Assembly: GCA_963971405.1 (NCBI GenBank)
Contig: OZ020486.1
Span: forward strand, 38,897,419-38,961,418
Reading direction: 5' to 3'
Source: Psococerastis gibbosa
Lineage: Eukaryota; Arthropoda; Insecta; Psocodea; Psocidae
DNA length: 64,000 bases
This document shows positions 11,673-22,710 of the stretch, in pieces (positions within the stretch are counted from its first letter, which is position 1; each line of letters starts with the position of its first letter). The notes beneath the pieces were generated by a model. It had not been told where the DNA came from, searched no databases, and saw only the letters and a list, made by a program, of their open reading frames with translations. The position numbers were made by a program, and so were the translations under genes.

Positions 11673-12775
11673 GTTCTGAAGGACCTAGACCTACTTTGCC
11701 TTTGCCCAATGTTAAAGACCACAATGGATTTTTCGGAAACTAGGGGAGTATATTAAAGAAAACAACTTTACTTGTTTTCCAATAACACAATAACGCGCCC
11801 ACCCCAAAGCTTTCGTTTTTAAAATGGTAATAATAATTTTTTATAAATATTTCTATTTCAAAATTACTAATGAAACTAAAAATAGTAGGACAATAGAAGT
11901 TCCCGAGGCAGTGGCGTCTATTTACTAATTAGCAAATGACTGGTACCTGTTCCTCATTCACTTTACAATAAGATGGCTAGCTAACGAAAGTAAGTTGTAA
12001 CTCCAATTTAAATGTCAATTAAGCAATCAGACATCACCAATGAACAAGATAGACAAGGATAGTTCAGACAGGGAAAGCGAAACCATCATAAAGCCAGTCA
12101 ACTCCCTGAGTTATGAGTATCAAATTCTAACATTCGCCTGCAGAAAACTACATAGTCTATGTTTAGCTTATAGGTTGTGGGCTCTATTGACTGCGGACTT
12201 TTTGAATTCAGGAGTGAGAAAGGAGTTGAAGTTGAAAATTGATGTGACAGCTTTCTCAGAGACATAAGATTAATTTTTACCAAAGATTTTCAATTTTGAA
12301 ATTGCCATTTGCTTTTCTGACAACGTTGTATCTCAAAATGTCAAGAGCAGTGTGATTCGTTGTCTCTGCTTCATATTATCAGTAAGTGGTGCTTTCCTTA
12401 TTTTCCGCCCTATTTAGCTTTTCATTCTTACGTCTTAAACACAAATGGGATATTTTATCTCTATTGAATTTTATAATTTGTTGGATAACTTTAATATTAC
12501 ATTCATTTCTGTAAATATAGATACATACATCGTAGTATATACTGTATATATATATTTTGTTTTTAAAGGTTAATCCCATACAAACAGTTATTATAAATAG
12601 GTCAATATAAAGAGCCCCGGAGCCCCCCCCCCCCATATATTATATATAAACTCCACTGACTTCATTAAAACTAAACAAATGACGAACTTGCTCAAGACAT
12701 TTGCATGATAAAATTCTGTGTCAAGTGTCATCAAAATCTAATAATATCTACGCCATGTATACATAATACATAAGT
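11673..12775. other. No gene recognised
   Basis: AT-rich; short open frames lie on both strands near 12040-12283 without recognisable motifs. A C run at 12624-12634 stands alone. No paired termini seen. Confidence 0.45.
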
Positions 12776-13012
12776 CAGGACATGTAGAGTAGTGGTCAGG
12801 ACATGTAGAGTAGTGGAACGGACTCTGACTTTCACCCGAAAGGTTGTTGGTTCGAGTCCTACACTAGTTACATTTTCTGGCCATGCTTCGGAGGGCATGT
12901 AAAGCAAGCAGTCCCGCGCTTTCCTAGTTGAGTGTAAAAGAGGGCTTTATAGCCCTAACTCCGCTAAGTTGGCTTAGTAATAGAACAAAAAGTCATTATT
13001 AAAGTCATTATT
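12776..13012 (+). mobile_element. SINE family A, tRNA-Glu-like head
   Basis: The head has an A-box-like 'tagagtagtggaacgga', an anticodon-arm block 'gactttcacccgaaagg' and a B box 'ggttcgagtcc'. The 'CTTTCACCCG.AAGG' block matches tRNA-Glu(UUC). The body continues 'cattttctggccatgcttcg' and 'gctttatagccctaactccg', ending in 'aacaaaaagtcattatt'. The first ~19 bases are duplicated at the 5' end. Relatives lie at 24772-25020 and inside 41907-42160. Confidence 0.85.
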
Positions 13013-13454
13013 AAATAATATATAATATTTCTTAAGGCTCAAGAGAGTTCATGAAATTAAAAGTGATCATGAAATTTAAGTCAAACCTTGGTCGCCGCTT
13101 CAATAGGTAGATGAAATCTCTTTAAAATAAAATCTCACAGATTTAGGGGTGATCTACGGCCAGCATCCTTTTAAATAAATTGATGAGTGGATTGAGCAAA
13201 AGGCTTGTTTTTGTCGGTGCCTTGGGGGGGGGGGGGGGGGGGGTGAAAGGCTGGTTTGCCGTGAATTACTTGTTAATAATTCAGTAATTACCCCTGGTTG
13301 ACCGCTGCTAAGCCACTTCTTCTCTGTCATGCCCAATACAAGTTACCACTCCTTTGCTTTTTCTCCTCCTTTTCTCCTCCCTTTTTACTTACGGATTAGC
13401 TGTCTCCCCTGCTTTTAAGATTTTCCCTCAGTTATAATATTAAGATCAGTAGGT
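13013..13454. other. No gene recognised
   Basis: Contains an uninterrupted G run of about 18 at 13225-13242 and CT-rich sequence near 13350-13385. No paired termini or coding sequence. Confidence 0.45.
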
Positions 13455-13650
13455 AATACCGGCTTCGTTGGTGTTGTGGTAGCGTGCTTGTACTTGTGCG
13501 AGTCTCCACGCACCATGCGATCGAAGACGAGTCGTAACTCAACACAAGTATCTGTTAGGTTGCTTGCTTAGTGATGCGACTGAAGAGGTTTGCCACATTC
13601 ATCAAATTGTTGGCATGTGATTAATGTTTTCTTCACAGAAATAAAATGTA
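13455..13650 (+). mobile_element. SINE-like family B
   Basis: Follows the family order: 'ggtagcgtgcttgtacttgt', 'gcgatcgaagacgagtcg', 'taactcaacac', 'gcgactgaagagg', 'aaattgttggcatgtgatta'. This copy retains the best B-box-like match of the family ('gatcgaagac'). Confidence 0.8.
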
Positions 13651-14255
13651 TGTATATACTGTCAGTTTTTATTTCATTTAATTAACTACGCAAGTCATTG
13701 ACGATGTAGTATATTTCATGCATATTGTAGGCTTAACCTATATCTAAGGGTTTATTTTCAATTTAGAGAAGATGTTAGCTAGACATAATACAGGTACATA
13801 ATACATAATAGGCCTATGCACAATACTTTTATTTTTTTGTGTTGCTATGAATTGAAAAAAATGCATTAGTTGAAGTTGCAGATAAATATAGTTACAAATG
13901 CATCTTGCCAACCGTTATAATTTTAATGATTAAGCCACTCATTTTCAATAATTTTCTCAAACGGTAAAAGTAGCGGTAATTATTTTAATGTAGGCCTAAG
14001 GGAAAATTATGAAAAATGATTGGTTGAATTATGAAAATAACTGTTTGATTTGATGAATTAACTACCTACGATGTAGTATTATTCACAAAAAATACAAAAC
14101 ATGCATTTATCGTTATTTTTCATTTTAATACAATACTGATTACTGATATACTATAAAACATTCATCAAAAAAGTTGAATAAAATTGTTTTAGCGATTGAT
14201 CTGATACCTAGCTTCATAAAGTGATATTGGACAATGGTCGAATTCCTTTAAGTGT
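13651..14255. other. No gene recognised
   Basis: Very AT-rich, with recurrent 'taggcct' motifs. No open frame or defined repeat. Confidence 0.45.
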
Positions 14256-14257
14256 TA

Positions 14258-14620
14258 GCTATAACAGACATATGAATATTTTGTTGACAAAGAATGGCTA
14301 TATATTTTACACGAAATTAATTAATTTCTCGATCCACGGCCGCTGAGTATGAAAGTAGACAGGTGAAAAATTTGTTATAAATTAAAACTTCCTCAAAATG
14401 CATTATATATTTTTTTTTTTTTCAGAAGTAGGCCTAGGCTGATAACAATTCAGATGAATAAAGCGTAATTTTCCTTCGAAAGCTAGCATTATTTTTAAAT
14501 TTTTTCTTAGTCACATTTTTAAATTAGCGGCTCTGGAACAAGAAAATTAACTAATGTCAGCTAAAAATTTCTTATTTACAAAATATTTTGAAATCTATAG
14601 TAAATTTATAGGTACATTTT
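14258..14620. mobile_element. Long-TIR element, relative of 63402-63798
   Basis: The left arm 'cgaaattaattaatttctcg' plus 'atccacggccgct' faces a right arm 'agcggctctggaacaagaaa'. Further out, 'gaatattttgttgacaaaga' pairs loosely with the complement of 'aaatttcttatttacaaaat'. The same left-arm sequence, with 'ccacagccact', is in the 63.4-kb element. Non-coding. Outer ends are uncertain here. Confidence 0.6.
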
Positions 14621-15010
14621 ACAATATTTTTAAATTGTGGGCTACTCTTACAAGACACCCGAATAAATGGAATGCGTCATTAGGTGAACCTATACCTCTT
14701 ATAAAAAATTAAAAACTTTATAATAAAATAATAAAAAGAAATGCCAAAAAAATTAGGCGCAAAGAAATAATGATGGGACAAACTGAACTAATATGCCTCC
14801 CAGCGGAATTAGAGCAAAGCTATTGGTTACTTATCTCTACGCTAGGTAGCGCACAACTTCAGTTTCCCTTGATCTGCATGCGTTCAGTCAGAGTGTACTG
14901 CAAATGCATGGATAGGCAATGATGTACTATTACTACTGTTCTATTGTACTGTACAAATACCACGGTTGTTACATTGATTGGGTATTATTGGAGTATATTA
15001 TTATTGCTTT
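14621..15010. other. No gene recognised
   Basis: AT-rich single-copy-looking sequence. Confidence 0.4.
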
Positions 15011-15011
15011 C

Positions 15012-15095
15012 CTATTTATACGTAGTATAAGGAAAGCTTTGTGATGGTCGAAATTTTCGATTCCGAGATTTCAACGGATTTACACGTTTTGAGGC
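15012..15095 (+). repeat. Repeat E, truncated to its 5' end
   Basis: 'tatttatacgtagtataagg' through 'ggatttacacgttttgaggc' matches the start of the repeats at 215 and 22711. The match then stops abruptly and the CTGT tract is absent. Confidence 0.8.
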
Positions 15096-15535
15096 TCCCG
15101 GATTAAAACCCCATTTTGTGAAAAAATGGAGTTGTCCACGTTTGTAACCAAGCTCCTCAGTTATCCGAGTTATTTAACTAACATATTAGGAGGGGCTAGG
15201 ACCTAGGGCCCATAATCAACATTCTCAGCACAAGTCAGGGTCCCACATCCCAATTCTAAACTGTTCATGAGATCAGTGTTATTCATTAGTGTAAAACATT
15301 TTAATGCCCTTCCATTGATATGCCGAAGTTCTGGAAGTCCATATATAATAAAAAAGGAAATATCTAATTATGTTAAAGTCGTTAAAGAGCGTGATGTTTT
15401 TGACATTTGATACTTTGTAAAGTTGATTTATAACAATATACAGTTGTATACAATGCTACTATACGTGCGAAAAACAAAATTAAACATGAGTGTACCTATT
15501 TTATTGCATCCTAGCTAGCAAACTTTTACTGATTA
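15096..15535. other. No gene recognised
   Basis: Unique-looking AT-rich sequence downstream of the repeat E fragment. Confidence 0.4.
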
Positions 15536-15660
15536 TTTCGTTGTGTTAACGGATGTAGGCCACACTCGGGCATTTGCCCAGTGGCGTGATTTTTATAAAT
15601 CGTTGTTATATTGTATATTGTCGCATTGTATTGTATTACAATATATTCATTCATAGTGGA
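15536..15660 (+). repeat. Short dispersed repeat, probable LINE 3' end
   Basis: The second copy of the 8722-8835 repeat ('cactcgggcatttgcccagt', then 'ttgtattgtattacaatata' and a terminal 'attcattcat'). The copies differ by a few substitutions. Confidence 0.5.
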
Positions 15661-16545
15661 AAAATCTAACAATGGTTTCGATGTTAATAACAGATCTCTT
15701 ATGATTCGTGAATCCTGTAGCATCAGCACAGGATTGGCATCACGGAAACTTAAATTCACGGTAACAAAATGGTCCAACTTCGGGCCGTCTCCAATGTTGT
15801 GGATTCTGTGGCAATGACAACGACACTCCAAATCCCAGTGTCGCGCAGGAAATACCCGAAAAATACTGACGTCAGCGCGTGCGATCAGCAGCAATGTGCT
15901 GATGCTATACAGTTCCGTAATAAAAACATTAAAAGTTCAAGCATCCAAGTATTATGTAATAATAATAATTGTAAGTGGTACCGAATAATATTGTCAGAAA
16001 TTCCACAAAATCGCAGTTAAAAACAACTCAATGGGAGGCATCTGGACGTTCGACGAATTGTCTTGACTTGCGACTTGTCATACAATGTGATTTTAATTTT
16101 ATAATATTACGAGTTTTGAGCGCTTGAGTAATAATAAAAAATATAAAATAAATGAGTGCCGCAATTATCTCGAATGTTTTTTTTTTGTTCTTCAACCCCT
16201 TGGCCTCTAGGTGATTCAACTATGACTAACTAAAAGTTTTGAGCCTTTGACTACCTAATAAATAAATAAATAATAATTTAGTAAATTAAAATTTAACTCC
16301 GTTATACTAAATACGTCCAATCAAACGGCACATTGTAGCCTACTACGATACCCTATAGGTACAAATATTAGGTAGAGTGTGGGTAGCAATACAACTGACG
16401 CATAGATATTCTTTGTCATCGTAGCCCACATGTTAACTACATCTTCTAGTGTTGGGCTTCATGCCACGCCTTTTCGACATTCCAAAACCAAATTCTTTTA
16501 TTACCTAATTGTTAAACTATCTTTCATTACATTGTAGTATTATAT
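15661..16545. other. No gene recognised
   Basis: Overlapping open frames of 60-122 codons on both strands (15526-16020) show no domain, and a start or stop falls inside the neighbouring repeat. I treat them as chance. A TAAA-type simple repeat lies near 16257-16275. Confidence 0.4.
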
Positions 16546-16551
16546 GGTATA

Positions 16552-16790
16552 TATAACACTGACATTAAAGTAACTTTGGTTGAAGAGGTAACCTCCTCGT
16601 TATAACAGAAATTAGAAGAAAAAACTGGGCTTGGCCGGATTCGAACCCACGATCTACGCCTAACCTGGGCGTCGTCTTAACCACTGGACCACATTTTCCA
16701 TATCCTCTAATTTCGGTTATAACGAGGAGGTTACCTCTTCAACCAAAGTTAATTTAATTTCAGTGTTATATATACTATATAATATACTAC
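16552..16790 (-). mobile_element. TIR element enclosing a tRNA-like sequence
   Basis: Terminal arms 'ctttggttgaagaggtaacc'+'tcctcgttataac' (left) and the inverse before 'cagtgttatatata' (right) form roughly 65-bp inverted repeats. Between them, on the minus strand, is a tRNA-like sequence: A box 'tggtccagtggttaagacg', anticodon-like stem 'acgcc..ggcgt' and B box 'gggttcgaatcc', ending 'caagccc'. The loop base before the would-be anticodon is A instead of T, and the 5' acceptor strand is mismatched, so it is not a functional tRNA. Confidence 0.75.
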
Positions 16791-16929
16791 AATGTATTGA
16801 ATAAAGCATTGCCTTTATGCAATTAAGTAAGCTCACAGACCTGTTCGGTTAGATAGTTGTGTAGTTTTGTTAACTTGTCTAGCAACACGAATCATGTCAA
16901 TTTGAGCATAAGTAGAGGATTTGGCGATT

Positions 16930-17032
16930 ACTGGACTTGTCGGGGCTTGTGGTCCAGCGGTTAAAACGACGCCCCGGTTAGGCGTAGATCGCCAAGCCCA
17001 GTTTTTTCCATATCCTCTAATTTCGGTTTTAA
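16930..17032 (+). repeat. Second tRNA-like copy, opposite orientation, T arm deleted
   Basis: 'ggggcttgtggtccagcggt' and 'taaaacgacgccccggttag' followed by 'gcgtagatcgccaagcccag' match the tRNA-like part of 16552-16790 on the other strand. The B-box/T-arm segment is missing. The acceptor 5' strand (GGGCTTG) is better preserved here than in the first copy. It also keeps the 'ccatatcctctaatttcgg' flank but only a remnant of the TIR. Confidence 0.65.
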
Positions 17033-17047
17033 CTATCTTTCATGTGG

Positions 17048-17262
17048 AACTATTCACCGATGGCCGCAAGGGCGGATTCAGCCGAAAATTCACAAGTTTT
17101 TTGTAAGTTTAATAGGCAATTTTTTTGTTGAAAAGTTGAGTTTTATTCAATTTTTTTAAACTAGCTATCTTATGAATTTACTAGGAATTTACTTATTAAG
17201 GGGGGGTTATGACCCCCCGTGACCCCCCCCCCCCCGTGGATCCGCCATTGCCGATGGGTTAG
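17048..17262. mobile_element. hAT-like MITE, diverged
   Basis: The left end 'caagggcggattcagcc' faces the right end 'gtggatccgccattg'. C runs occur inside the right end. Flanks are similar ('ccgatggc' versus 'ccgatggg'), consistent with a decayed 8-bp duplication. Non-coding. Confidence 0.55.
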
Positions 17263-17925
17263 TATAAGTTGGATTCACTGACACTATTTCCCGTTTTATG
17301 AAAAAAAAAAAAATAATAATAATAATAATAATTTTTAATTTGGGTGAGCTTTAGTCCCGTATGGCTACATGGCTACTGTTCTACCGTGAGCCATTGTTGG
17401 ATAGCTTACTGTGGTTATGAAATTATCATATAACAATATTATTGCAATAATGCTTCATAACTCTGCTTGAAACTCAAACTGTCCTGCAAATTGATGGTTA
17501 TGCAACCGTGTTGTTAGTTTTAAAAATTGGAAAAACTTTTAAACATGTCCTAAATTTAGGCTATATATACTGTTCAGAACGTGACATTGACTGTATAGAG
17601 TGTCAAAGAGATACTAGGAGTAAAAATAATGCAGGGTTGAAGGAATTAAGGTGCATGGAAAACGGGTCTCTAATGAGACTCGTAACCGGCGTAAGCAACC
17701 CATTTTACAGCAGGGGCATACTCATAATAAGAGAATGGCCATACTTAGCATAAGCAGCAGGCATTTAGCCTATTTACAGGTATTGTATTATTAGTACTAA
17801 CCCTAGTTCAATGAATTCGAAATGATCAAATCAAATGCATGACATTTGCTGTATCTAATTTTAATACAAGGCAGTGTTATTTAACAAGAGGTTAGTTGCA
17901 CTTACATTACCTGCTGCCTCTGGTG
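17263..17925. other. No gene recognised
   Basis: Includes an A run with an (AAT)n microsatellite at about 17300-17330. The short open frame at 17508-17753 has no recognisable motif. Confidence 0.4.
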
Positions 17926-17929
17926 GCGA

Positions 17930-18250
17930 GGGCCAAGGTTGAGTGGTTATAGAGCTTTCATTTCAATCGGGAGAACGGTTTTGTGAACCCTCATGAGGAT
18001 CGGATTTAAAAAATAACTCAGAGCAGAATACGAGGGCAATCGTCCAGAAACCATTTAGCCATTACACCTTCTCAAGACTTTGCCTGATGATGTAAGTCGC
18101 AACCACTCCCGAAACGTCATCCCCTTCGAATGGGGTCTGCCCTAATTGTTCAATGCCTCTAATGAATATTAACACAGCAGGCAATGTAAGTCCAACTAAC
18201 ACTTTGTTAAATAGTATTACCCCACTGCCATTAACCTTCACCAATAGATA
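17930..18250 (+). mobile_element. SINE-like family C
   Basis: 'gttgagtggttatagagctt' followed by 'tcatttcaatcgggagaacgg' in a tRNA-like arrangement, then a body shared with 31880-32240: 'actcccgaaac', 'aacacagcaggcaatgtaag' and 'ccattaacct'. The A-box-like sequence is good and the B box is degraded here (better in the second copy). Confidence 0.7.
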
Positions 18251-19435
18251 ACAAGACAAGTGTTATTGAACTACATAATATTGATAGGAAAATCAATTCG
18301 AGTCGGCTCGATCCCGTTCCCAAGCATAATCTGGTATCGAACTCACCCTTGCTATTCAGGTAATAGGGCGGAATCGGACGTCCCTAACTATTGATGAATT
18401 GACTTGTAGGCTACAATATCGCCTTTTTGTAGGCTAATTAATTCTTTATGCGTAGTGGGAACAATATGGGCAGTTGAATGACAGAAGGCAGAGTTCACAG
18501 TCTTGTCACAACGGTGTGGGCCCAATGAGCGCCCCGTGTGGGAGACAGCTTCCTAAATTTGGCCATCAATGAATATTCCGAGTCGATTTGTGAAATTTGA
18601 TTGATTTGTGCGCCTCCCAACCTTTACTTTGTTAGGGTTGCTCTGAGTCTGAGTCAGTAGGTCGTGCAATAGCAAATAGCAATAGTTTTACGAATAGGGC
18701 GTATACCAGAAAAAATTCAGTTTCCTGTTTTAAATTATTTTTATACCTATAAATTTATTGTGCACTGTCTCATGGGAAAGAGGGGAAACTCAGTGAAGCG
18801 TGAAAATGAGTAAACAAATCCACAAAATTTATAAATGGTACCATTGAAAGTCCTTTAAAGAATTTAAAGTTTACGTAATGGTCCATACTTAAATGTACCA
18901 CAGTTTTAAAAAAATGTATTGATCGAAATTTAAGGAAAAAAAATATTTTGAGAAATAAATGTGTAAAAATTGAATAATTAGGCTATTAATAATAATAATT
19001 AAAAAATTGAGAGCGGGAAAAATATTTTTTTTTTAACATTGTCTATACTATTAAAAACACATTTTCAAAGTGTTATAAATATTTATTGACTGGCCCTGGA
19101 TTTCGAGACATTAAGCTTACGGCACTCCAATACCATTCAAGCACATAAAGGTATATTTATTTTTGTTGTTGTAATTAAAGCCCAATCCGACGAATAATAC
19201 TTATCGTTTAAATGACGCTTATCTTGTTATTTTTGTTATTATTGAATCAGTTGAGGTATTTAGGGCATAGTGATTAAATAATAAAAACAATAACTAGATT
19301 GCGTCCCTTAGCTGATAAAATCAGCGGTCGGATCGGTCCTAAGTAAATCAATTTCTAATTTCTAATTAATTTTACCAAGTTTACTCGCTAATTCTACTGT
19401 GGTTTGTGAGTACTCATTAACCAAAGAGTTCGGGT
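18251..19435. other. No gene recognised
   Basis: AT-rich with no repeats recognised and no open frame of interest. Confidence 0.4.
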
Positions 19436-19438
19436 ATT

Positions 19439-19720
19439 CTATATAGAATACAGAAGGGTTTTGGCCTGCTCTGCTACATTGCGCCAGCCTGCGCTGTCCT
19501 GCGCTCTCCTTCGCCAGTCATTGACGCCAAGGGTCGTCAGATCCACCTCGACGTCGTCCAACCATCGCATCCGTGGTTGTTCCACTCGTCTTCTCCTTTG
19601 GGGCACCTTGTACGGCTGCTTTTGTCGCCCTATTGTCTGGCGTTCCACGTGCCCTAGCCTCCTGATGCGGGCTCTCTTGATTTCGGCTACTTTCGGAGGT
19701 TCTCGATATATCGCGTAGAG
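19439..19720 (-). pseudogene. LINE RT C-terminal tail fragment
   Basis: The minus-strand frame contains 'RMRWLDDVEVDLTTLGVNDW' and then 'RRRAQDSAGWRNVAEQAKTL'. This is the characteristic 'R.RW.DDV..DL..LGV..WR..A.DR..WR....AK' tail of arthropod non-LTR retrotransposons. It is preceded by basic residues and ends near the expected C-terminus. Only this tail is present, so it is a 5'-truncated or fragmented copy. Confidence 0.8.
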
Positions 19721-20480
19721 CTCATCATTTCACTCTCTTTGTGTTTCCTGTATTTTGTGATCTCAAATTAATGTGGCTCAAGACTATCAATATTTCATGA
19801 TACATTTGACATCGATCAAAAAGCGGCCAGGGGATCCTTATTAAATGATATTTCGATTCACGAACTCGTTTGGTTGGATCCAATTCAATCTCAAGTGATC
19901 TCTGTAGTGTTTACGAGCTTATCAATTCAAACTGGACTTCCCTCATAGCTCTTATAACACAATATAGCCCAGAATGTAACATCCCAAACTTTCTGATAAT
20001 TTCCTAGGACGAGCCTCCCCCTCATCACGCCTGAACCCAACCCTCCACTCTCCAGACTGGAAGGGTTCCTCAGTAGTGACTAGGCGGTTTAAGGTATAGT
20101 AGCTCTATGCTCGGTGGGGGGTCACGCCAATATGTTTTCATTTTGATATAAGATAGGGACCGAGGTCCAATAATTGTGTGGGTGCTGCACTTCCTCGTCA
20201 GGTGCTCCTGTGCAACCTATTTGGTACCTGAGCTGATAACCCGACTCACGCTGAGGTGGGGAGCAACCATTCTCCTTCGATCCGATAAGAAAACTGCTTT
20301 AACACCTCACTGATAGGCTGGTTTAAATGTTATATTAGTTATATAACAGATAGTATTCTAACCGATTGGGATTAGTGAAAGCTTTTGATTATGGATCCAT
20401 AGAAATTCCTATGCTTAAGGATTGGGTCTAGGGAAAGCCATGGAAACGGAAAATAACAGGTAGAACAGTGGTTCCAAGCG
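19721..20480. other. No gene recognised
   Basis: Moderately GC sequence (19990-20290) without domains or paired termini. Confidence 0.4.
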
Positions 20481-20481
20481 A

Positions 20482-20629
20482 TAAGGCGGGGTTTCCACAT
20501 ACGTCAATGGTCAATGGTAAATATGGTTTTGACGTGGTAGCAGACATTTTTAGTATGTCTTTAATGTCTGCTAAAACGTCAATACCATATTTACCATTGA
20601 GCATTGACGTATGTGTAAACCCCGCCTAA
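20482..20629. mobile_element. Palindromic Harbinger-like MITE, TAA duplication
   Basis: The element is 20485-20626 with TAA at 20482-20484 and 20627-20629. Ends 'GGCGGGGTTTCCACATACGT' and its inverse give inverted repeats covering most of the length. The near-centre holds 'gacgtggtagcagacatt' (20531-20548) facing 'aatgtctgctaaaacgtc'. The 3-bp TWA duplication and G-rich ends fit the PIF/Harbinger (Tourist-like) type. Non-coding. Confidence 0.85.
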
Positions 20630-21538
20630 GTAATGCATTTATTGTCATGCCGAGTTATTATTTTCCTCTTCCCTCTTAGTGAGGGAGTCGCCCCAGACCT
20701 ATTGCTTGTACTCGACCCGTTTGGACCCTAACACCTGGGCCATTGTTTTTCCTCTTGCTCCGGTGAGTTGTTCAATTCATTTCTAGAGAGTCGTCCTCGG
20801 TCTGCCGATGAGTCTTCTACTTTGTGGCCTTGCTTCCGCTAGCCTTCGGGTCCTATTCTCGGCGTCCATTATTGGACGTGGCCAAACGTGGTTATTATTA
20901 TAAACTTTTAAACTACAATATGTTTCGGTGCCGTATTTCGGCGTATTTTCGCACTCACATTCAACCTCCTCTTCGCAGCCGTCAGAAGTTAATATAATTA
21001 CAAAGGGTTTCACGGCCGGATTTACCGGTTGAAGCAGTAGAATCCGGGTTTATTCTAAAATTGTACTTCAAAACGTTTCGTATCTCGGGGGCTTAACAGC
21101 AATGTTGACCGAACGTTTGGAAGTACGCTTTCAGAACGATCGTGGCCTCCTATCATCACGGATTCTACTGCTTCATCACGTCAGAAGTCATGTGCTTCAG
21201 TGCTCGCACATTGTTGTAGTACTACAGTTGTTCCAACTGCCTCCAGTCAGAGTCAAACTGTTTTCTGAGCAGTTTGTCGACATCCAGCAGCTCAGTGGAT
21301 TCACTTGCATTTCAATTCGGATCCACCAAGAACCCAATGTGTGAAAAATGTCGAATCTCCCACTTTGTAAAGGGGTATATTATCTGCGGTCTAGAAAGAT
21401 ACGTTAATTAATGGGAGTGGTAGTAGTAGAGTAGAGCGAGGGGAAGACCAAACGGACGACATCTTCCTGGGGACAGAAAAGAGATACCTACTGGTCAGTG
21501 CGTCACCAAAGGGCTAACCTGCCAAGAGAGAGTTTAGG
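20630..21538. other. No gene recognised; possible LINE-derived debris
   Basis: The 21085-21150 segment 'cgtttggaagtacgctttca' is similar to 35965-36000 'cgtttggaagttcgctttca', so part is repetitive. Open frames near 20783-21013 and 21102-21344 have no recognised domain. Confidence 0.4.
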
Positions 21539-21539
21539 C

Positions 21540-21995
21540 TTGCAAGGAAGTAAATAGTTTGGAGCATTGCACTGTACGGATGTGAAACGTGGTGTAAAAG
21601 TGAGAAACAACGAAAGAAACTCGAAGCATTTGAGATGTGGTGCTATCGTCGCATGCTACGAATAACATGGCAAGCCCTTGTTACAAATGAGGACGTTCTA
21701 AGCAGAGTAAGCGAAAGAAAAACTCTGGTTGCATCGATAAGTAAAAGAAGAGCTCATTGGACTGTACATTTGCTTCGACACCAGAACTTCGTAAGCTGCA
21801 TCATTGAGGAAACAATAAAAGGCGTCAACCGACCGAACGAAAAGAGTATTTGCAGGAAGTTGTGGAGAATGTAGGAGCCAATACATACGTGGAGCTGAAG
21901 CGGCCGTGTCAGGATCGAGGGGAGTGGAGGCATCGATGCCACAGGTTGCTGCCATTGGCTGAGTCAGCCGGCTGTAACTAGAAGAAGAAGAGGAC
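21540..21995 (+). pseudogene. LINE endonuclease-reverse transcriptase C-terminal region
   Basis: The frame contains 'ALYGCETW' followed by 'KKLEAFEMWCYRRMLRITW' and 'VTNEDVLSRVSERKTLVASI', then 'RRAHWTVHLLRHQNF'. This order (YG.ETW / LEAFEMWCYRRMLRI.W / N..VL.R) is the well-known post-palm region of RTE/Jockey-like LINEs. Downstream, '..QPAVTRRRR' ends the fragment. The catalytic RT palm (YxDD) and endonuclease are absent. This is the most complete LINE tail in the window. Confidence 0.85.
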
Positions 21996-22708
21996 AAGTA
22001 GTACAGTAGCTTCCAAAAAAATCAGAACATGATGAAAATTTTGGGGCTTTCCATTGACTGGTCAAAACTAGCGCCAGGAGCACCTCTTGTTCATTATAAT
22101 TACAACTTCTTTGCGGCAGCGGCACCCACTTTAGGGAAGCACAAGGACTAATTGCCAGAGTGCATTGTTTACCCCCAGGCCAGGTACTGCATTAATTGCA
22201 CCCCTTTTTGTAATTTGATCACTTCATGGTAAGCTGGTAAATTATTACACGCAATATTTTTATGATAAATTGCCCGTTCCGAATAACGGAGCCTGAAAGC
22301 CAATAATGAATATAGCGTTCACACCTTGTTAACCAATTTATATCGAACCTATATTTTTTAAGTCACTATACTAACGAAGGGACTTGTTTTCTTTGCCCTT
22401 TTTTCCTACGCCTAATCAATCTATCGATTAGGCGCACCCGTTTTTTTTGTAATCAACCTTGATTTTTAGTGTTGAAGCTTGACCTGTACAGGTATTGTTT
22501 TGAAATTGATCTGGTAGTGTACGGTTGTCTACTTTGCATCTTATAACCAGAAGTGTGACATAGATATATTCCATGAATCACTAAATATAGTAGCATTAGG
22601 AGGAAAGCCATACAACATGCGTTTTAATACCAAATGTACCATTATTATTCCACTTGTAGCAACTTTGTCAAAATTGGAGTTTTTCCGTTTATTACAATAT
22701 TTATTTAT
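21996..22708. other. No gene recognised
   Basis: A perfect short hairpin 'cgcctaatc..gattaggcg' lies at about 22411-22433. Otherwise AT-rich and non-coding. Confidence 0.4.
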
Positions 22709-22710
22709 TT

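Noticed and set aside
15526-16020. Overlapping 68-122-codon frames on both strands as genes
   Set aside because: No motif, mutually overlapping, and partly inside a dispersed repeat.
16620-16700. Functional tRNA gene on the minus strand
   Set aside because: The anticodon loop lacks the invariant T before the anticodon and the 5' acceptor strand does not pair; it lies in a repeat with a degenerate second copy.
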